Shown in pieces: positions 1-6,461 of a stretch of 6,580 nt of DNA. The stretch's first letter is position 1. Every line of letters begins with the position of its first letter. The position numbers and the translations under genes are program-made. Source of the DNA: Paracoccaceae bacterium (GTDB taxonomy: Bacteria; Pseudomonadota; Alphaproteobacteria; Rhodobacterales; Rhodobacteraceae); NCBI GenBank assembly GCA_023260935.1, contig JALQTL010000289.1:1-6580 (forward strand), in the 5' to 3' direction. The notes under the pieces are model-generated. The model had not been told where the DNA came from, made no database searches, and worked only from the letters and a program-made list of their open reading frames with translations.

Positions 1-1537
1 GATGTCGGTGACGGCGATTAGCCAGGAGATGATGTCCCGCGCGGAAATCCAGGACGTGACGCGCCTCGATACGTTGGTGCCGGGCATGCAGTTTGCGTCG
101 TCTGGCAACGAGGTGCGTATCGCACTGCGCGGCGCCCGCCAGAACCGGCACCGGCCGGGGTGGCAGCCGCACATCGGGCACCACGCCAACGGCGCGGGCC
201 CGCGGGGTGACCAGTTCGATGGCCGAGGTGATGACAGGGCGCAGGTCGATCAGCGTCAGCTCGCCCGTTTCCTTGCGCCCGAAGCTTTTCAGGTGCTTTG
301 TGGTGCGCTGCATGCGGCGGATCAGGCCCTTGGCCGTCAGCAGCCGCGGGGCTGTCTTGCAGTCTGTCGCGGGCAGGGACAGTTCGGCCGCCGTCAGCGT
401 TGCCTCCATTGCGGCAAGGGGCTGGCTGATCTCATGCACGATGGCAGTGGACATGCGGCCAAGGGCGGCCATCTTTTCCGCGTGGACAAGATGTTCCTGC
501 GCCGCGCGCAGATCGGCCTCGGCCTGCCGCCGCGCCTCGACCTCGCGCGCAAGATCGGCGGTGCGCGAGGCGACCATCGCTTCCAGCTTTTCCGATTGGC
601 TCAGGCGCAGGGCGATGATCTGGCGGCGCTGATCCCATGTCTTGAAAAGCCCCGCCACGGCAAGCGCCAGCAGCGCTGCGGCAAACGCCCAGCCTGCCGC
701 AACACCCGTGATGGCCGCCGCGGGACGCGAGGCAATCAGCCGCCAACCCGTGCCCCCGGGCAGCACGGACAGCCGCGCCACCCAGTCGCGCCCCGCCGCA
801 TCGGCCCCCAAAGGCACGCGGTCCAGCAAGGGGCTGGCAGTGCCAAGGGCAACCCCGTCATAGGCGCGCGTCGATTCCAGATGCGCCAACCGGTCCGGGG
901 ACAGGGGCGCCAGAGGCCGATAAAGCCAGTCTTCGCGCCCGGAAAGGAAAATCACCCCATCGGCATCGGCCAGGGCCACCTGAGCGCCTGCGGCCTGCCA
1001 TGTCTGTTGCAGGGGGCGCAGGTCCACCTTCACCACCAGAACCCCCGTCATCGGCCCCGACTGCACGCGGGTGGAAAGGAAATAGCCCGGCACACCGGTG
1101 GTCACGCCAATGGCATAGAACTGCCCCCGGCCCTGATCCATCGCCTGCCGGAAATAGGGCCGGAAGCCGTAATCCTGCCCCACGAAACTGCCCGGCCGGT
1201 TCCAGTTCGAGGCAGCAATCGTATGCCCATCGGCATTGATCAGGAACAATTCGGACGCGCCGGCATGGGCGGCGACCGTTTCCAGATAGCGGTTTGCCTG
1301 ATCCAGCGCGCGCGGGTCGGTCAGCGCCGCGCGGATGCGGGCATCCTCGCCCGCCACATCGGGCAGGGCGCGAAAACGGTCAATCTCGGCCTCGACGGCA
1401 CGAGAGGTCAGCAAAAGCGACTGGTCCAGCTCTGCCCGCAGGCTGGCCGTCACCCAGCGTTCCGCCACAAGCCAAGCCAGAAGCGCCGCAATCAGCGCGG
1501 CCAGAAGCGGCAGGATGGCGGGGCGAAGTCGGGTCAT
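1..1537 (-). CDS. DctB-like sensor histidine kinase, truncated before the ATPase domain
   Basis: This is a membrane sensor kinase of the C4-dicarboxylate-sensing DctB type. The ATG at 1537 overlaps the lhgO stop in an ATGA, with a GAGGAGGA Shine-Dalgarno at 1548-1555. Residues about 7-25 form a first membrane helix. Residues about 30-270 form a periplasmic PDC/Cache-like sensor, including LFLINADG (97-104), SNWNRPGSFVGQDY (110-123) and PYFRQA (127-132). A second helix spans about 273-298, and a charged coiled-coil linker (about 302-355) leads to the dimerisation and phosphotransfer box around VHEISQPLAAM, with the phospho-accepting His at residue 368. The usual Asn after HE is Ser here. Kinase resemblance ends at about residue 470 (position about 130), in a VLAGA segment that normally precedes the N box. 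The frame stays open to the window edge but encodes Arg/His-rich, non-kinase sequence, so the N, G1, F and G2 ATP-binding boxes are absent. Family members are about 600 residues long. A DctD-type response regulator would be expected next and is not present. Confidence 0.88.
   Translation of the reverse strand, partial: MTRLRPAILPLLAALIAALLAWLVAERWVTASLRAELDQSLLLTSRAVEAEIDRFRALPDVAGEDARIRAALTDPRALDQANRYLETVAAHAGASELFLINADGHTIAASNWNRPGSFVGQDYGFRPYFRQAMDQGRGQFYAIGVTTGVPGYFLSTRVQSGPMTGVLVVKVDLRPLQQTWQAAGAQVALADADGVIFLSGREDWLYRPLAPLSPDRLAHLESTRAYDGVALGTASPLLDRVPLGADAAGRDWVARLSVLPGGTGWRLIASRPAAAITGVAAGWAFAAALLALAVAGLFKTWDQRRQIIALRLSQSEKLEAMVASRTADLAREVEARRQAEADLRAAQEHLVHAEKMAALGRMSTAIVHEISQPLAAMEATLTAAELSLPATDCKTAPRLLTAKGLIRRMQRTTKHLKSFGRKETGELTLIDLRPVITSAIELVTPRARAVGVVPDVRLPPRPVPVLAGAAQCDTHLVARRRKLHARHQRIEARHVLDFRAGHHLLANRRHRH
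2..145 (+). pseudogene. TonB-dependent receptor plug-domain fragment, cut at both ends
   Basis: The first 48 codons of this frame read like the plug domain of an outer-membrane TonB-dependent receptor. A segment beginning SVTAISQEMM is followed by QDVTRLDTLVPGMQF and then NEVRIALRGARQN, which is the order seen in plug domains of these siderophore, carbohydrate or polymer importers. The ATG at position 2 is probably an internal Met, because receptors normally carry a signal peptide and TonB box before this point. Immediately after the RGARQN motif the frame stops resembling a receptor and becomes the antisense of the histidine kinase gene. The plug is therefore incomplete and no beta-barrel follows. 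Codons such as TCG, TCT, TTG and CGT look less GC-biased than the neighbouring operon. The family call is by recognition of the motif pattern; the natural substrate cannot be told. It is either a real broken gene or one side of a chimeric join. Confidence 0.72.
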
Positions 1538-2748
1538 GCGGGGCCAATCCTCCTCAGTCCGGTCAGGCGGTCAAGGATGTGGGTGGCAATGGGGATGGCG
1601 GCGGTTGCGGCCGGCGAAGGGGCATTGCAGACATGCAGCGCATGGCGGCTTTCCATGAACAGGAAATCGTCGATCAGCTTGCCATCCCGCGCCACAGCCT
1701 GCGCCCGCACGCCCGCCCGGTAAGGGGCAAGGTCGGATAGGCCGATCTGCGGGCAATAGCGGCGCACCTTTTGCAGGTAAAGCCGTCTGCTGGCCGATGC
1801 GGAAAGCTCTGCCGCGGCCGCAGCGGCATTGCGGCGCAGCATGCGCCAGAAGCCCGGCCATGCCAGCGTATCAGCCAGATCGCGGGCCGAAAGGTCGGTC
1901 TTTGCATAGCCTTCGCGTTTCAGTGCCAGCACGGCATTCGGCCCCACGGTGAACCCTCCGCCCATCTTGCGCGTCAGATGCACGCCAAGGAAGGGCCTTT
2001 CCGGGTCTGGCACCGGATAGATCAGGTGGCGGACCAGATCAGGGGGCTGGTGGAGGATACGGAAATACTCGCCCCGAAAGGGGATGATGCGAAAATCGGG
2101 AGAAAGCCCCATCAGGCGGGCGATGCGGTCGGCATGAAGGCCGGCGCAGAAAACCGCCTTCCCAGCGCTTATGGGCCCCATGGTGGTGGAAAGCGTCAGA
2201 CCCGCGGCATTCTCTTTCCCGCCGATGACCCGGGCCCCGATCTGCACCCGCCCCCCTTGCGCGATGAAGACCTGTGCCATCTTGCGGGCCACCTCGGCGT
2301 AATCGACGATTCCGGTCGCGGGCGACCACAGGGCTGCAACGGCGGCAATGTTCGGCTCACGCCTGCGGGCCTCGTCGCCCGTCAATGGCTCGATAACGAT
2401 GCCATTGGCGCGGGCACGGTCCTGCAAGGCGGCCATGCGGGGCAGTTCGGAAGGATCTGTCGCAACGATCAGCTTGCCGCAGGTTTCGTGGGCGATGCCG
2501 TGTTCGTCGCAAAAAGCGCGGGTGGCGGCGGCACCTTCACGGCAGAAGCGCGCCTTCAGGCTGCCCGGGGGGTAATAGACCCCGGCATGGATCACCCCGG
2601 AATTGCGGCCTGTCTGGTGGCGGGCAACGGCGTCTTCCTTTTCCAGCAGCAGGATACTGGCGCCCGGCAGGCGGCGCTGCGCCTCCAGCCCGGTGGCAAG
2701 GCCAAGGATGCCGCCCCCGACGATCACAAGGTCGGCGTTCCGGGTCAT
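1534..2748 (-). CDS. lhgO: L-2-hydroxyglutarate oxidase/dehydrogenase, LhgO family
   Basis: A FAD-dependent oxidoreductase of the DAO superfamily, about 404 residues, close to the 422 of E. coli LhgO (YgaF). The family oxidises L-2-hydroxyglutarate to 2-oxoglutarate and passes electrons to the membrane quinone pool. The N-terminus holds the dinucleotide-binding GGGILG loop (residues 11-16) with an acidic residue ending the second strand (Glu36). Next comes the family motif RHQTGRNSGVIHAGVYYPPG (43-62), whose His44 region contacts the flavin. A C-terminal block AGVRAQAV...DGKLIDDF, followed by HVCNAPSPAATAA, is also characteristic. I chose the ATG at 2748 because its ATGA overlaps the stop of the upstream gene exactly as at the other operon junctions. 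An in-frame GTG at 2757 would add three residues and is less likely. No good Shine-Dalgarno precedes it, so translation is probably coupled. A generic glycine/D-amino-acid oxidase is the alternative, but the motifs favour LhgO. Confidence 0.9.
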   Translation of the reverse strand: MTRNADLVIVGGGILGLATGLEAQRRLPGASILLLEKEDAVARHQTGRNSGVIHAGVYYPPGSLKARFCREGAAATRAFCDEHGIAHETCGKLIVATDPSELPRMAALQDRARANGIVIEPLTGDEARRREPNIAAVAALWSPATGIVDYAEVARKMAQVFIAQGGRVQIGARVIGGKENAAGLTLSTTMGPISAGKAVFCAGLHADRIARLMGLSPDFRIIPFRGEYFRILHQPPDLVRHLIYPVPDPERPFLGVHLTRKMGGGFTVGPNAVLALKREGYAKTDLSARDLADTLAWPGFWRMLRRNAAAAAAELSASASRRLYLQKVRRYCPQIGLSDLAPYRAGVRAQAVARDGKLIDDFLFMESRHALHVCNAPSPAATAAIPIATHILDRLTGLRRIGPA

Positions 2749-3110
2749 TGCGGGCACGGGGCAATCTGCAAGGGTGCCGCGGCCTGTTCACCCAAGGCAA
2801 TGCAGCCGGCACCCCCGGCCGGGCAAAGTTCCCACCCCCCGCCCGTGGCCCCCGAGGCCGCCAGATGCAGACTGTCTACCCTTGTGCCCGGCGACCAGAC
2901 CCACCAGTCGCCCACCAGTCGCGCGCCTTCGCCCGGTTCCATTCCCGCGCCCGATCCCTTTACCCGCGCCGTGACAAGGCGCAGGCCGCCTTCTTCGATG
3001 CGCCAGTCTTCCTGCCACCCGACATGTTCCACCGAATGCATCCAGCGCAAGGTGAAATCGGGCCCGGCAAGGCCAAGGGCCACCGCCCCCACCAGCAGGC
3101 AGGCCGTCAT
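2745..3110 (-). CDS. DUF1850 domain protein associated with TAXI TRAP transporters
   Basis: A 121-residue protein of the DUF1850 family, whose function is unknown but which commonly lies beside fused TRAP permease genes. A short hydrophobic N-terminus (about residues 3-15) could be a signal peptide or membrane anchor. The conserved core follows: LRWMHSVEHVGWQEDW (21-36), then ARVKGSGAGMEPG (48-60), and aromatic-rich GDWWVW (67-72). Three Cys lie near the C-terminus (96, 103 and 119), besides Cys4, so a disulfide is conceivable if the protein is exported. The ATG at 3110 overlaps the permease stop by ATGA, and the TGA at 2747-2745 overlaps the lhgO ATG the same way, fixing both ends and tying it to the operon. 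No Shine-Dalgarno is evident. An accessory role in assembly or function of the transporter is inferred from position only. Confidence 0.85.
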   Translation of the reverse strand: MTACLLVGAVALGLAGPDFTLRWMHSVEHVGWQEDWRIEEGGLRLVTARVKGSGAGMEPGEGARLVGDWWVWSPGTRVDSLHLAASGATGGGWELCPAGGAGCIALGEQAAAPLQIAPCPQ

Positions 3111-5182
3111 GCGGCGGCCCGGCGCAGCAGCAGGTGCTGCGCGGCAAAGGCCGCCACCAGCGCAAAGCCGATGACGTCGGTTGCCGGCAGGGCCGCCACA
3201 AGGGCGCCAGCCGCCAGCACTGCAAGCCCGCGCTGCCACAGCGTCAGCGGCCGACCCAGCCAGCCGATCACCGCCGCCCCCCAAAGACCGATGGCAAGCG
3301 CCGCCTTGCCCACGATGTAGATCACCGCAGGGACATATCCGATCGCCTCGGCCAGCGGACCGCCATCCTGCAACATCAGAGCCGGCGTATAGACCGCCAT
3401 GAAAGGAATAACGAAGCCCGCCGCCGCGATCTTGACCGCGTTCAGGCTGATGATCAGCCCGCGCTCTTTCGCAATCGGGGCGGCGGCGAAGCAGGCAAGC
3501 GCCACGGGCGGTGTCAGATCGGCAAGGATGCCGAAATAGAAAACGAACATGTGGCTGACGATCAGCGGCACGCCCAGTTCCAGAAGCGCGGGCCCGGCAA
3601 TGGACGAGGTGATGATGTAATTGGGGATGGTCGGAATGCCCATGCCCAGCACGATGCAGGTGATCATGGTCAGCACAAGGCTGAGGAACAGGCTTTTCTC
3701 GCCCACCCCCACGATGAACTGGCCAAAGGTATTGGCCGCGCCCGTCAGGGTCATGGTGCCGATGATCACCCCCACCAGCGTGCAGGCAATACCCACCGGC
3801 AGCGCAGTCTTGGCCCCGTCGGCAAGGGCATCGCGGCAGATCATCAGGGTTTCGCGCCCGCCCTTCGACAGCACATTGATCGCCACAAGCGCCACCACCG
3901 CAGTGGCCACCACCCAGATCCCCCATTCCAGAAAGGCCGCCGCCACAAGGCCAAGGCCGATCCACCACAGATAGCGGATCACCCCGGCAGGCAGGCCAAG
4001 CGCCACGCTGGCGCCAAGGATCAGCATCACCGTCAACCCCAGCCCCACGGTGCCCGCAAACAGCGGCGTGTAGCCGGAAAACAGCAGCCAGACCAACACC
4101 GCCAGCGGCAGGATCAGGTGCCAGCCCGCCTTCAGCGCCGCGCGGGGCGATGGAAGCTCGGCCTTCGACAGGCCCATCAGGCCCATGCGCCCGGCCTCCA
4201 GATGCACCATCCAGAAGGCGGCGGCGAAATAAAGGATCGCGGGGATGATTGCAGCCTTCACCACCTCGACATATTCCACGCCAAGCGTTTCAGCCATGAT
4301 GAAGGCGACGGCGCCCATGACGGGCGGCATGATTTGCCCGCCCATGCTGGCCGTCGCCTCGACCCCGCCGGCAAAGGCCGGCCGGTAGCCGAACTTCTTC
4401 ATCAGCGGAATGGTGAACTGGCCCGTGGTCACCACATTGGCCACGCCAGAGCCGGAAATGGTGCCCATCAACCCCGACGACAGGACCGAAACCTTTGCCG
4501 GCCCACCCATCTTGTGCCCCACAAGGCCAAGGCTGACATCGGTGAAAAGCTTGATCATCCCGGCCTTTTCAAGGAACGCACCGAACAGGATGAACAGGAA
4601 GATGAAGGTGGACGAGACATAGACCGGGATGCCGTAGATCCCTTCGGTCCCGAAGGCCATGTGATCGATCACCTGACTGAAATCATAGCCGCGGTGGTTC
4701 AGCGGGCTGGGCAGGTATTCGCCCCATAGGCAATAGGCCAGAAAAGCGCCGGCGATGATGGGAAGTGCCGGCCCCATCATCACCCAGGCAGCCGCAAAGA
4801 CCAGCACCAGCGCCGCCACGCCAAAGGCCACATCGCGCGGCAGCGGATCGCCGGCCCGCATCAGAAGCGGCACATAATCCCACCACTGGTAAAGGGCGAC
4901 CACCACCCCCACCAAAGCCGCCGCCCAGGCAAGGGCGCGCAGCGGCGGCGTGGCGCCTTTCATCAGCGCAAGTATGGGAAACCCCAACAGCATCAGGAAG
5001 CCCACATGGAAGGCGCGGGTGATCTGGCTGGCAAAATCCACCAGATGGGCCGCCGTCAGGATCTGGAAGACCGAAAAAGCCACGGCGATCCAGAACAAGG
5101 AACGCCCTTCCCATCCGGGCGGGAAACCCGCGGCAAGCGGATCGTGCGGATTTGGCACCTGCGGTGATGCGTTTGCGGTCAT
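3107..5182 (-). CDS. TRAP transporter fused permease (4TM/12TM type, TAXI class)
   Basis: A 691-residue polytopic inner-membrane protein in which the small (DctQ-like) and large (DctM-like) TRAP subunits are fused, as is usual for TAXI systems. It would move substrate delivered by the periplasmic binding protein using an ion gradient, usually sodium. The hydrophilic N-terminus (1-27) is followed by hydrophobic helices to about 150, forming the Q-like part. The M-like part carries the loop GEYLPSPLNHRGYDF (154-168), MGTISGSGVANV (239-250), GGQIMPP (281-287), GMGIPTIPNY (513-522) and ADLTPPVALA (554-563), all typical of TRAP large subunits. Two or three extra hydrophobic segments close the protein (about 622-686), where longer relatives carry an additional C-terminal domain. 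The ATG at 5182 is preceded by a strong GGGAGGGG. It follows the binding-protein gene by 82 bases and overlaps the DUF1850 gene by ATGA. Confidence 0.95.
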   Translation of the reverse strand: MTANASPQVPNPHDPLAAGFPPGWEGRSLFWIAVAFSVFQILTAAHLVDFASQITRAFHVGFLMLLGFPILALMKGATPPLRALAWAAALVGVVVALYQWWDYVPLLMRAGDPLPRDVAFGVAALVLVFAAAWVMMGPALPIIAGAFLAYCLWGEYLPSPLNHRGYDFSQVIDHMAFGTEGIYGIPVYVSSTFIFLFILFGAFLEKAGMIKLFTDVSLGLVGHKMGGPAKVSVLSSGLMGTISGSGVANVVTTGQFTIPLMKKFGYRPAFAGGVEATASMGGQIMPPVMGAVAFIMAETLGVEYVEVVKAAIIPAILYFAAAFWMVHLEAGRMGLMGLSKAELPSPRAALKAGWHLILPLAVLVWLLFSGYTPLFAGTVGLGLTVMLILGASVALGLPAGVIRYLWWIGLGLVAAAFLEWGIWVVATAVVALVAINVLSKGGRETLMICRDALADGAKTALPVGIACTLVGVIIGTMTLTGAANTFGQFIVGVGEKSLFLSLVLTMITCIVLGMGIPTIPNYIITSSIAGPALLELGVPLIVSHMFVFYFGILADLTPPVALACFAAAPIAKERGLIISLNAVKIAAAGFVIPFMAVYTPALMLQDGGPLAEAIGYVPAVIYIVGKAALAIGLWGAAVIGWLGRPLTLWQRGLAVLAAGALVAALPATDVIGFALVAAFAAQHLLLRRAAA

Positions 5183-5185
5183 TGT

Positions 5186-5194
5186 CCCCTCCCT
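5186..5194 (-). promoter_or_regulatory. Ribosome binding site of the permease gene
   Basis: Minus-strand AGGGAGGGG ends four bases before the ATG at 5182. It is a strong purine-rich Shine-Dalgarno, unlike the DUF1850 and lhgO starts, which lack one. It lets the permease be translated independently after the intercistronic hairpin. Confidence 0.75.
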
Positions 5195-5216
5195 GAAGAC
5201 TTTTCCCGGACTGTCG

Positions 5217-5244
5217 AAAAAGGGCGGACCCGAAGAGCCCGCCC
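5217..5244 (-). terminator. Intercistronic terminator-like hairpin with U-run
   Basis: In the 82-base gap between the binding protein and the permease, 5236-5244 pairs with 5222-5230. In the minus-strand RNA this gives seven Watson-Crick pairs, six of them an uninterrupted GC run, and two G-U pairs. An inner G-C closes a three-base loop. The stem is followed directly by five U residues (5221-5217). This is the form and orientation of an intrinsic terminator for the operon transcript, about 20 bases after the binding-protein stop. Because the permease has a strong ribosome binding site and no obvious promoter of its own, partial read-through or 3'-end protection of the binding-protein mRNA is likely. 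That would raise receptor levels over permease. Confidence 0.6.
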
Positions 5245-5264
5245 GACCCGTCTTTGGTGCGGGT

Positions 5265-6224
5265 TTACTTGATCAGGCCGACCTCGCGGTAATACCGCTC
5301 GGCCCCGGGATGCAGCGGCACGGGCATGCCGTTCAGCGCGTTGTCCAGCGTGATCGCACTGGCGGCCTTGTGCGCGGCCACAAGTTCGGGAAGGTTCTCG
5401 AACATCAGCTTGGTCATCTGATAGACGGTTTCTTCATCCACGCCTTCATGGGTCAGGAAGAAGTTGCCGACCGCAAGGGTGGGAACATCCGCTGTCTGCC
5501 CTTCATAGGTGCCGGCCGGAATGGTGGCCGCCAGATAGGGCGCACCCAGCTTTTCCGCCACGTCCGCCGGGATCGACACGATCGTCGTGGGAACCGATGT
5601 CGCCAGATCCTTCAGCGAGGCAACGCCAAGCCCCGCCGATTGCAGCGTGGCGTCAAGCTGGCGGTTCTTCATCAGTTCCACCGATTCCGCGAAGGGCAGG
5701 TATTCGGTCTTCGAGAAGTCGTCATACGACATCCCCAATGCACCCATGATCGCCCGGGCGTTCAGTTCGGTGCCCGATTTGGCCGCGCCCACCGAAATTG
5801 CCTTTCCCTTGAAATCGGCGATGGTGGTGATGCCACTGTCGGCGCTGGCCGCCACCTGAATGTAGTTCGGGTAGGCCGCCGCGATGCCGCGGATCTTGTC
5901 CAGCGGCGCGGCAAAGCCCACGTCGGCATTGCCTTCCCACGCATATTTCACGGAATCGCCCAGAGCGATGGCAAATTCCCCCTTGCCCTGTTGCAGCAGG
6001 TTCAGGTTTTCCACCGAAGCCTTGGTCGATTGCACCTGAGTGCGCGCGCCTTCGATGCCGTCGGCATAGATTTTCGACAGGCCCACGCCGATGGGATAGT
6101 AAACGCCTGACGTGCCGCCGGTCAGGATATTGATGAACTGTTCTGCATGGGCCGCCATTGGCGCCGCGGCAATTGCGGTGCCGGCAACAAGGGCGCGCAG
6201 TCCGCGCGACATGAATCTGGTCAT
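5265..6224 (-). CDS. TAXI-family TRAP transporter substrate-binding protein
   Basis: A periplasmic solute receptor of the TAXI (TRAP-associated extracytoplasmic immunogenic) family, 319 residues, the normal size. It captures the substrate and hands it to the fused permease encoded just downstream. The start is placed at ATG 6224 because GGAGGA lies at 6231-6236, six bases upstream, and because it gives a clean signal peptide: basic MTRFMSRGLR, a hydrophobic core, and a cleavage site after AHA at residue 27. An upstream in-frame ATG at 6263 would prepend a Cys/Pro segment with no signal character. The mature chain opens with the family hallmark ILTGGTSGVYYPIG (33-46). It continues with a VGAAKSGTE loop (145-153) typical of the second lobe and ends with PLHPGAERYYRE (303-314). 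The N-terminal signal region has no lipobox Cys, so a soluble periplasmic protein is expected. The ligand cannot be read from sequence; the lhgO neighbour suggests a 2-hydroxy or 2-oxo dicarboxylate. Confidence 0.95.
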   Translation of the reverse strand: MTRFMSRGLRALVAGTAIAAAPMAAHAEQFINILTGGTSGVYYPIGVGLSKIYADGIEGARTQVQSTKASVENLNLLQQGKGEFAIALGDSVKYAWEGNADVGFAAPLDKIRGIAAAYPNYIQVAASADSGITTIADFKGKAISVGAAKSGTELNARAIMGALGMSYDDFSKTEYLPFAESVELMKNRQLDATLQSAGLGVASLKDLATSVPTTIVSIPADVAEKLGAPYLAATIPAGTYEGQTADVPTLAVGNFFLTHEGVDEETVYQMTKLMFENLPELVAAHKAASAITLDNALNGMPVPLHPGAERYYREVGLIK

Positions 6225-6230
6225 AAGCTG

Positions 6231-6236
6231 TCCTCC
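6231..6236 (-). promoter_or_regulatory. Ribosome binding site of the TAXI binding-protein gene
   Basis: Minus-strand GGAGGA lies six bases upstream of ATG 6224. It decides the start in favour of 6224 over the upstream in-frame ATG at 6263, and agrees with the signal peptide. Confidence 0.8.
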
Positions 6237-6244
6237 ACTCTTGG

Positions 6245-6261
6245 GGCAGGGGGTACCTGCC
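6245..6261. repeat. Six-base inverted repeat just upstream of the ribosome binding site
   Basis: GGCAGG (6245-6250) and CCTGCC (6256-6261) are perfectly complementary across five bases. In the leader RNA this would make a small GC hairpin eight bases upstream of the GGAGGA. It could tune initiation of the binding-protein gene or be chance in GC-rich DNA. Confidence 0.35.
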
Positions 6262-6323
6262 ATGAACCCGTCTCCTCAGCGGGATGCCCAAGACTGGCGA
6301 AATCCGGCGGGCCTGAGAACCGG

Positions 6324-6348
6324 GTTTCTGCGCATGCCCGGCAGAAAC
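6324..6348. repeat. Eight-base inverted repeat in the operon leader, candidate operator
   Basis: GTTTCTGC (6324-6331) and GCAGAAAC (6341-6348) are perfect reverse complements with a nine-base spacer, about 100 bases upstream of the binding-protein start. The arms are less GC-rich than their surroundings. This geometry suits a dimeric regulator or a leader hairpin with a nine-base loop. No specific regulator can be assigned. Confidence 0.4.
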
Positions 6349-6356
6349 GTCGCAAC

Positions 6357-6371
6357 GATCCGCCGCGGATC
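6357..6371. repeat. Fifteen-base palindrome in the operon leader
   Basis: GATCCGC and GCGGATC flank one central C, giving a perfect 15-base dyad nine bases from the neighbouring inverted repeat. It has no following U-run in either direction, so an operator or structural element fits better than a terminator. GC-rich composition makes chance possible. Confidence 0.4.
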
Positions 6372-6394
6372 TGGCGAGATTCCGCCGCAGCAAA

Positions 6395-6410
6395 GGCAGG
6401 ACATGCGCCA
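6395..6410 (-). promoter_or_regulatory. Weak sigma-54-like promoter candidate
   Basis: The minus strand reads TGGCGC, six bases, then TGCC, so the invariant GG and GC doublets are separated by the required ten bases (consensus TGGCAC-N5-TTGC). DctB-type kinases usually act with a sigma-54-dependent activator, which makes such a promoter plausible for this operon. The match is imperfect at several positions. The start would fall near 6383, giving a leader of about 160 bases. Any upstream activator site would lie at or beyond the right-hand junction. Confidence 0.25.
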
Positions 6411-6461
6411 GCCTGTCAGCAAACGCCCCTGCCCGAAACCCGCGATCTGGAAAAGTGGTGG

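Larger units (their letters stand above)
6225..6461. other. Non-coding leader of the TRAP operon
   Basis: About 235 bases separate the binding-protein start from the integrase fragment. One minus-strand frame is open across most of it, but the translation past 6462 resembles no protein family I recognise and has no codon bias like the operon genes, so I treat it as non-coding. It holds the ribosome binding site, three inverted repeats and the weak sigma-54-like motif listed separately. A seven-base direct repeat CAGCAAA at 6388-6394 and 6417-6423 flanks that motif. Confidence 0.6.

Noticed and set aside
146..1723. Long plus-strand open frame continuing the receptor fragment across the kinase gene
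   Set aside because: Beyond about position 145 its translation is low-complexity Arg/Gly/Gln/His-rich sequence antisense to the kinase and lhgO. Only the first 48 codons resemble a protein family.
3111..3968. Minus-strand extension upstream of the DUF1850 start
   Set aside because: The frame is open into the permease gene, but that part is Gly/Arg/Cys-rich out-of-frame permease sequence. DUF1850 homology begins at about the ATG at 3110.
1771..4729. Long plus-strand open frames antisense to lhgO, the DUF1850 gene and the permease
   Set aside because: They are typical GC-rich shadows: no family motifs and compositions rich in Arg, His, Gln and Pro, while the opposite strand encodes clearly conserved proteins.
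4950..6110. Plus-strand open frame antisense to the binding protein and the permease start
   Set aside because: It has no recognisable domain, and the minus strand carries an unmistakable TAXI protein with signal peptide.
6225..6263. Extended N-terminus of the binding protein from the ATG at 6263
   Set aside because: It would put a 13-residue Pro/Cys/Gly segment before a perfect signal peptide, and it has no comparable Shine-Dalgarno to the GGAGGA that serves ATG 6224.
6276..6461. Continuation of the integrase frame as a small 97-residue protein
   Set aside because: It joins an internal integrase stretch to unrelated residues. The apparent TTG start is an internal codon and no ribosome binding site supports it.
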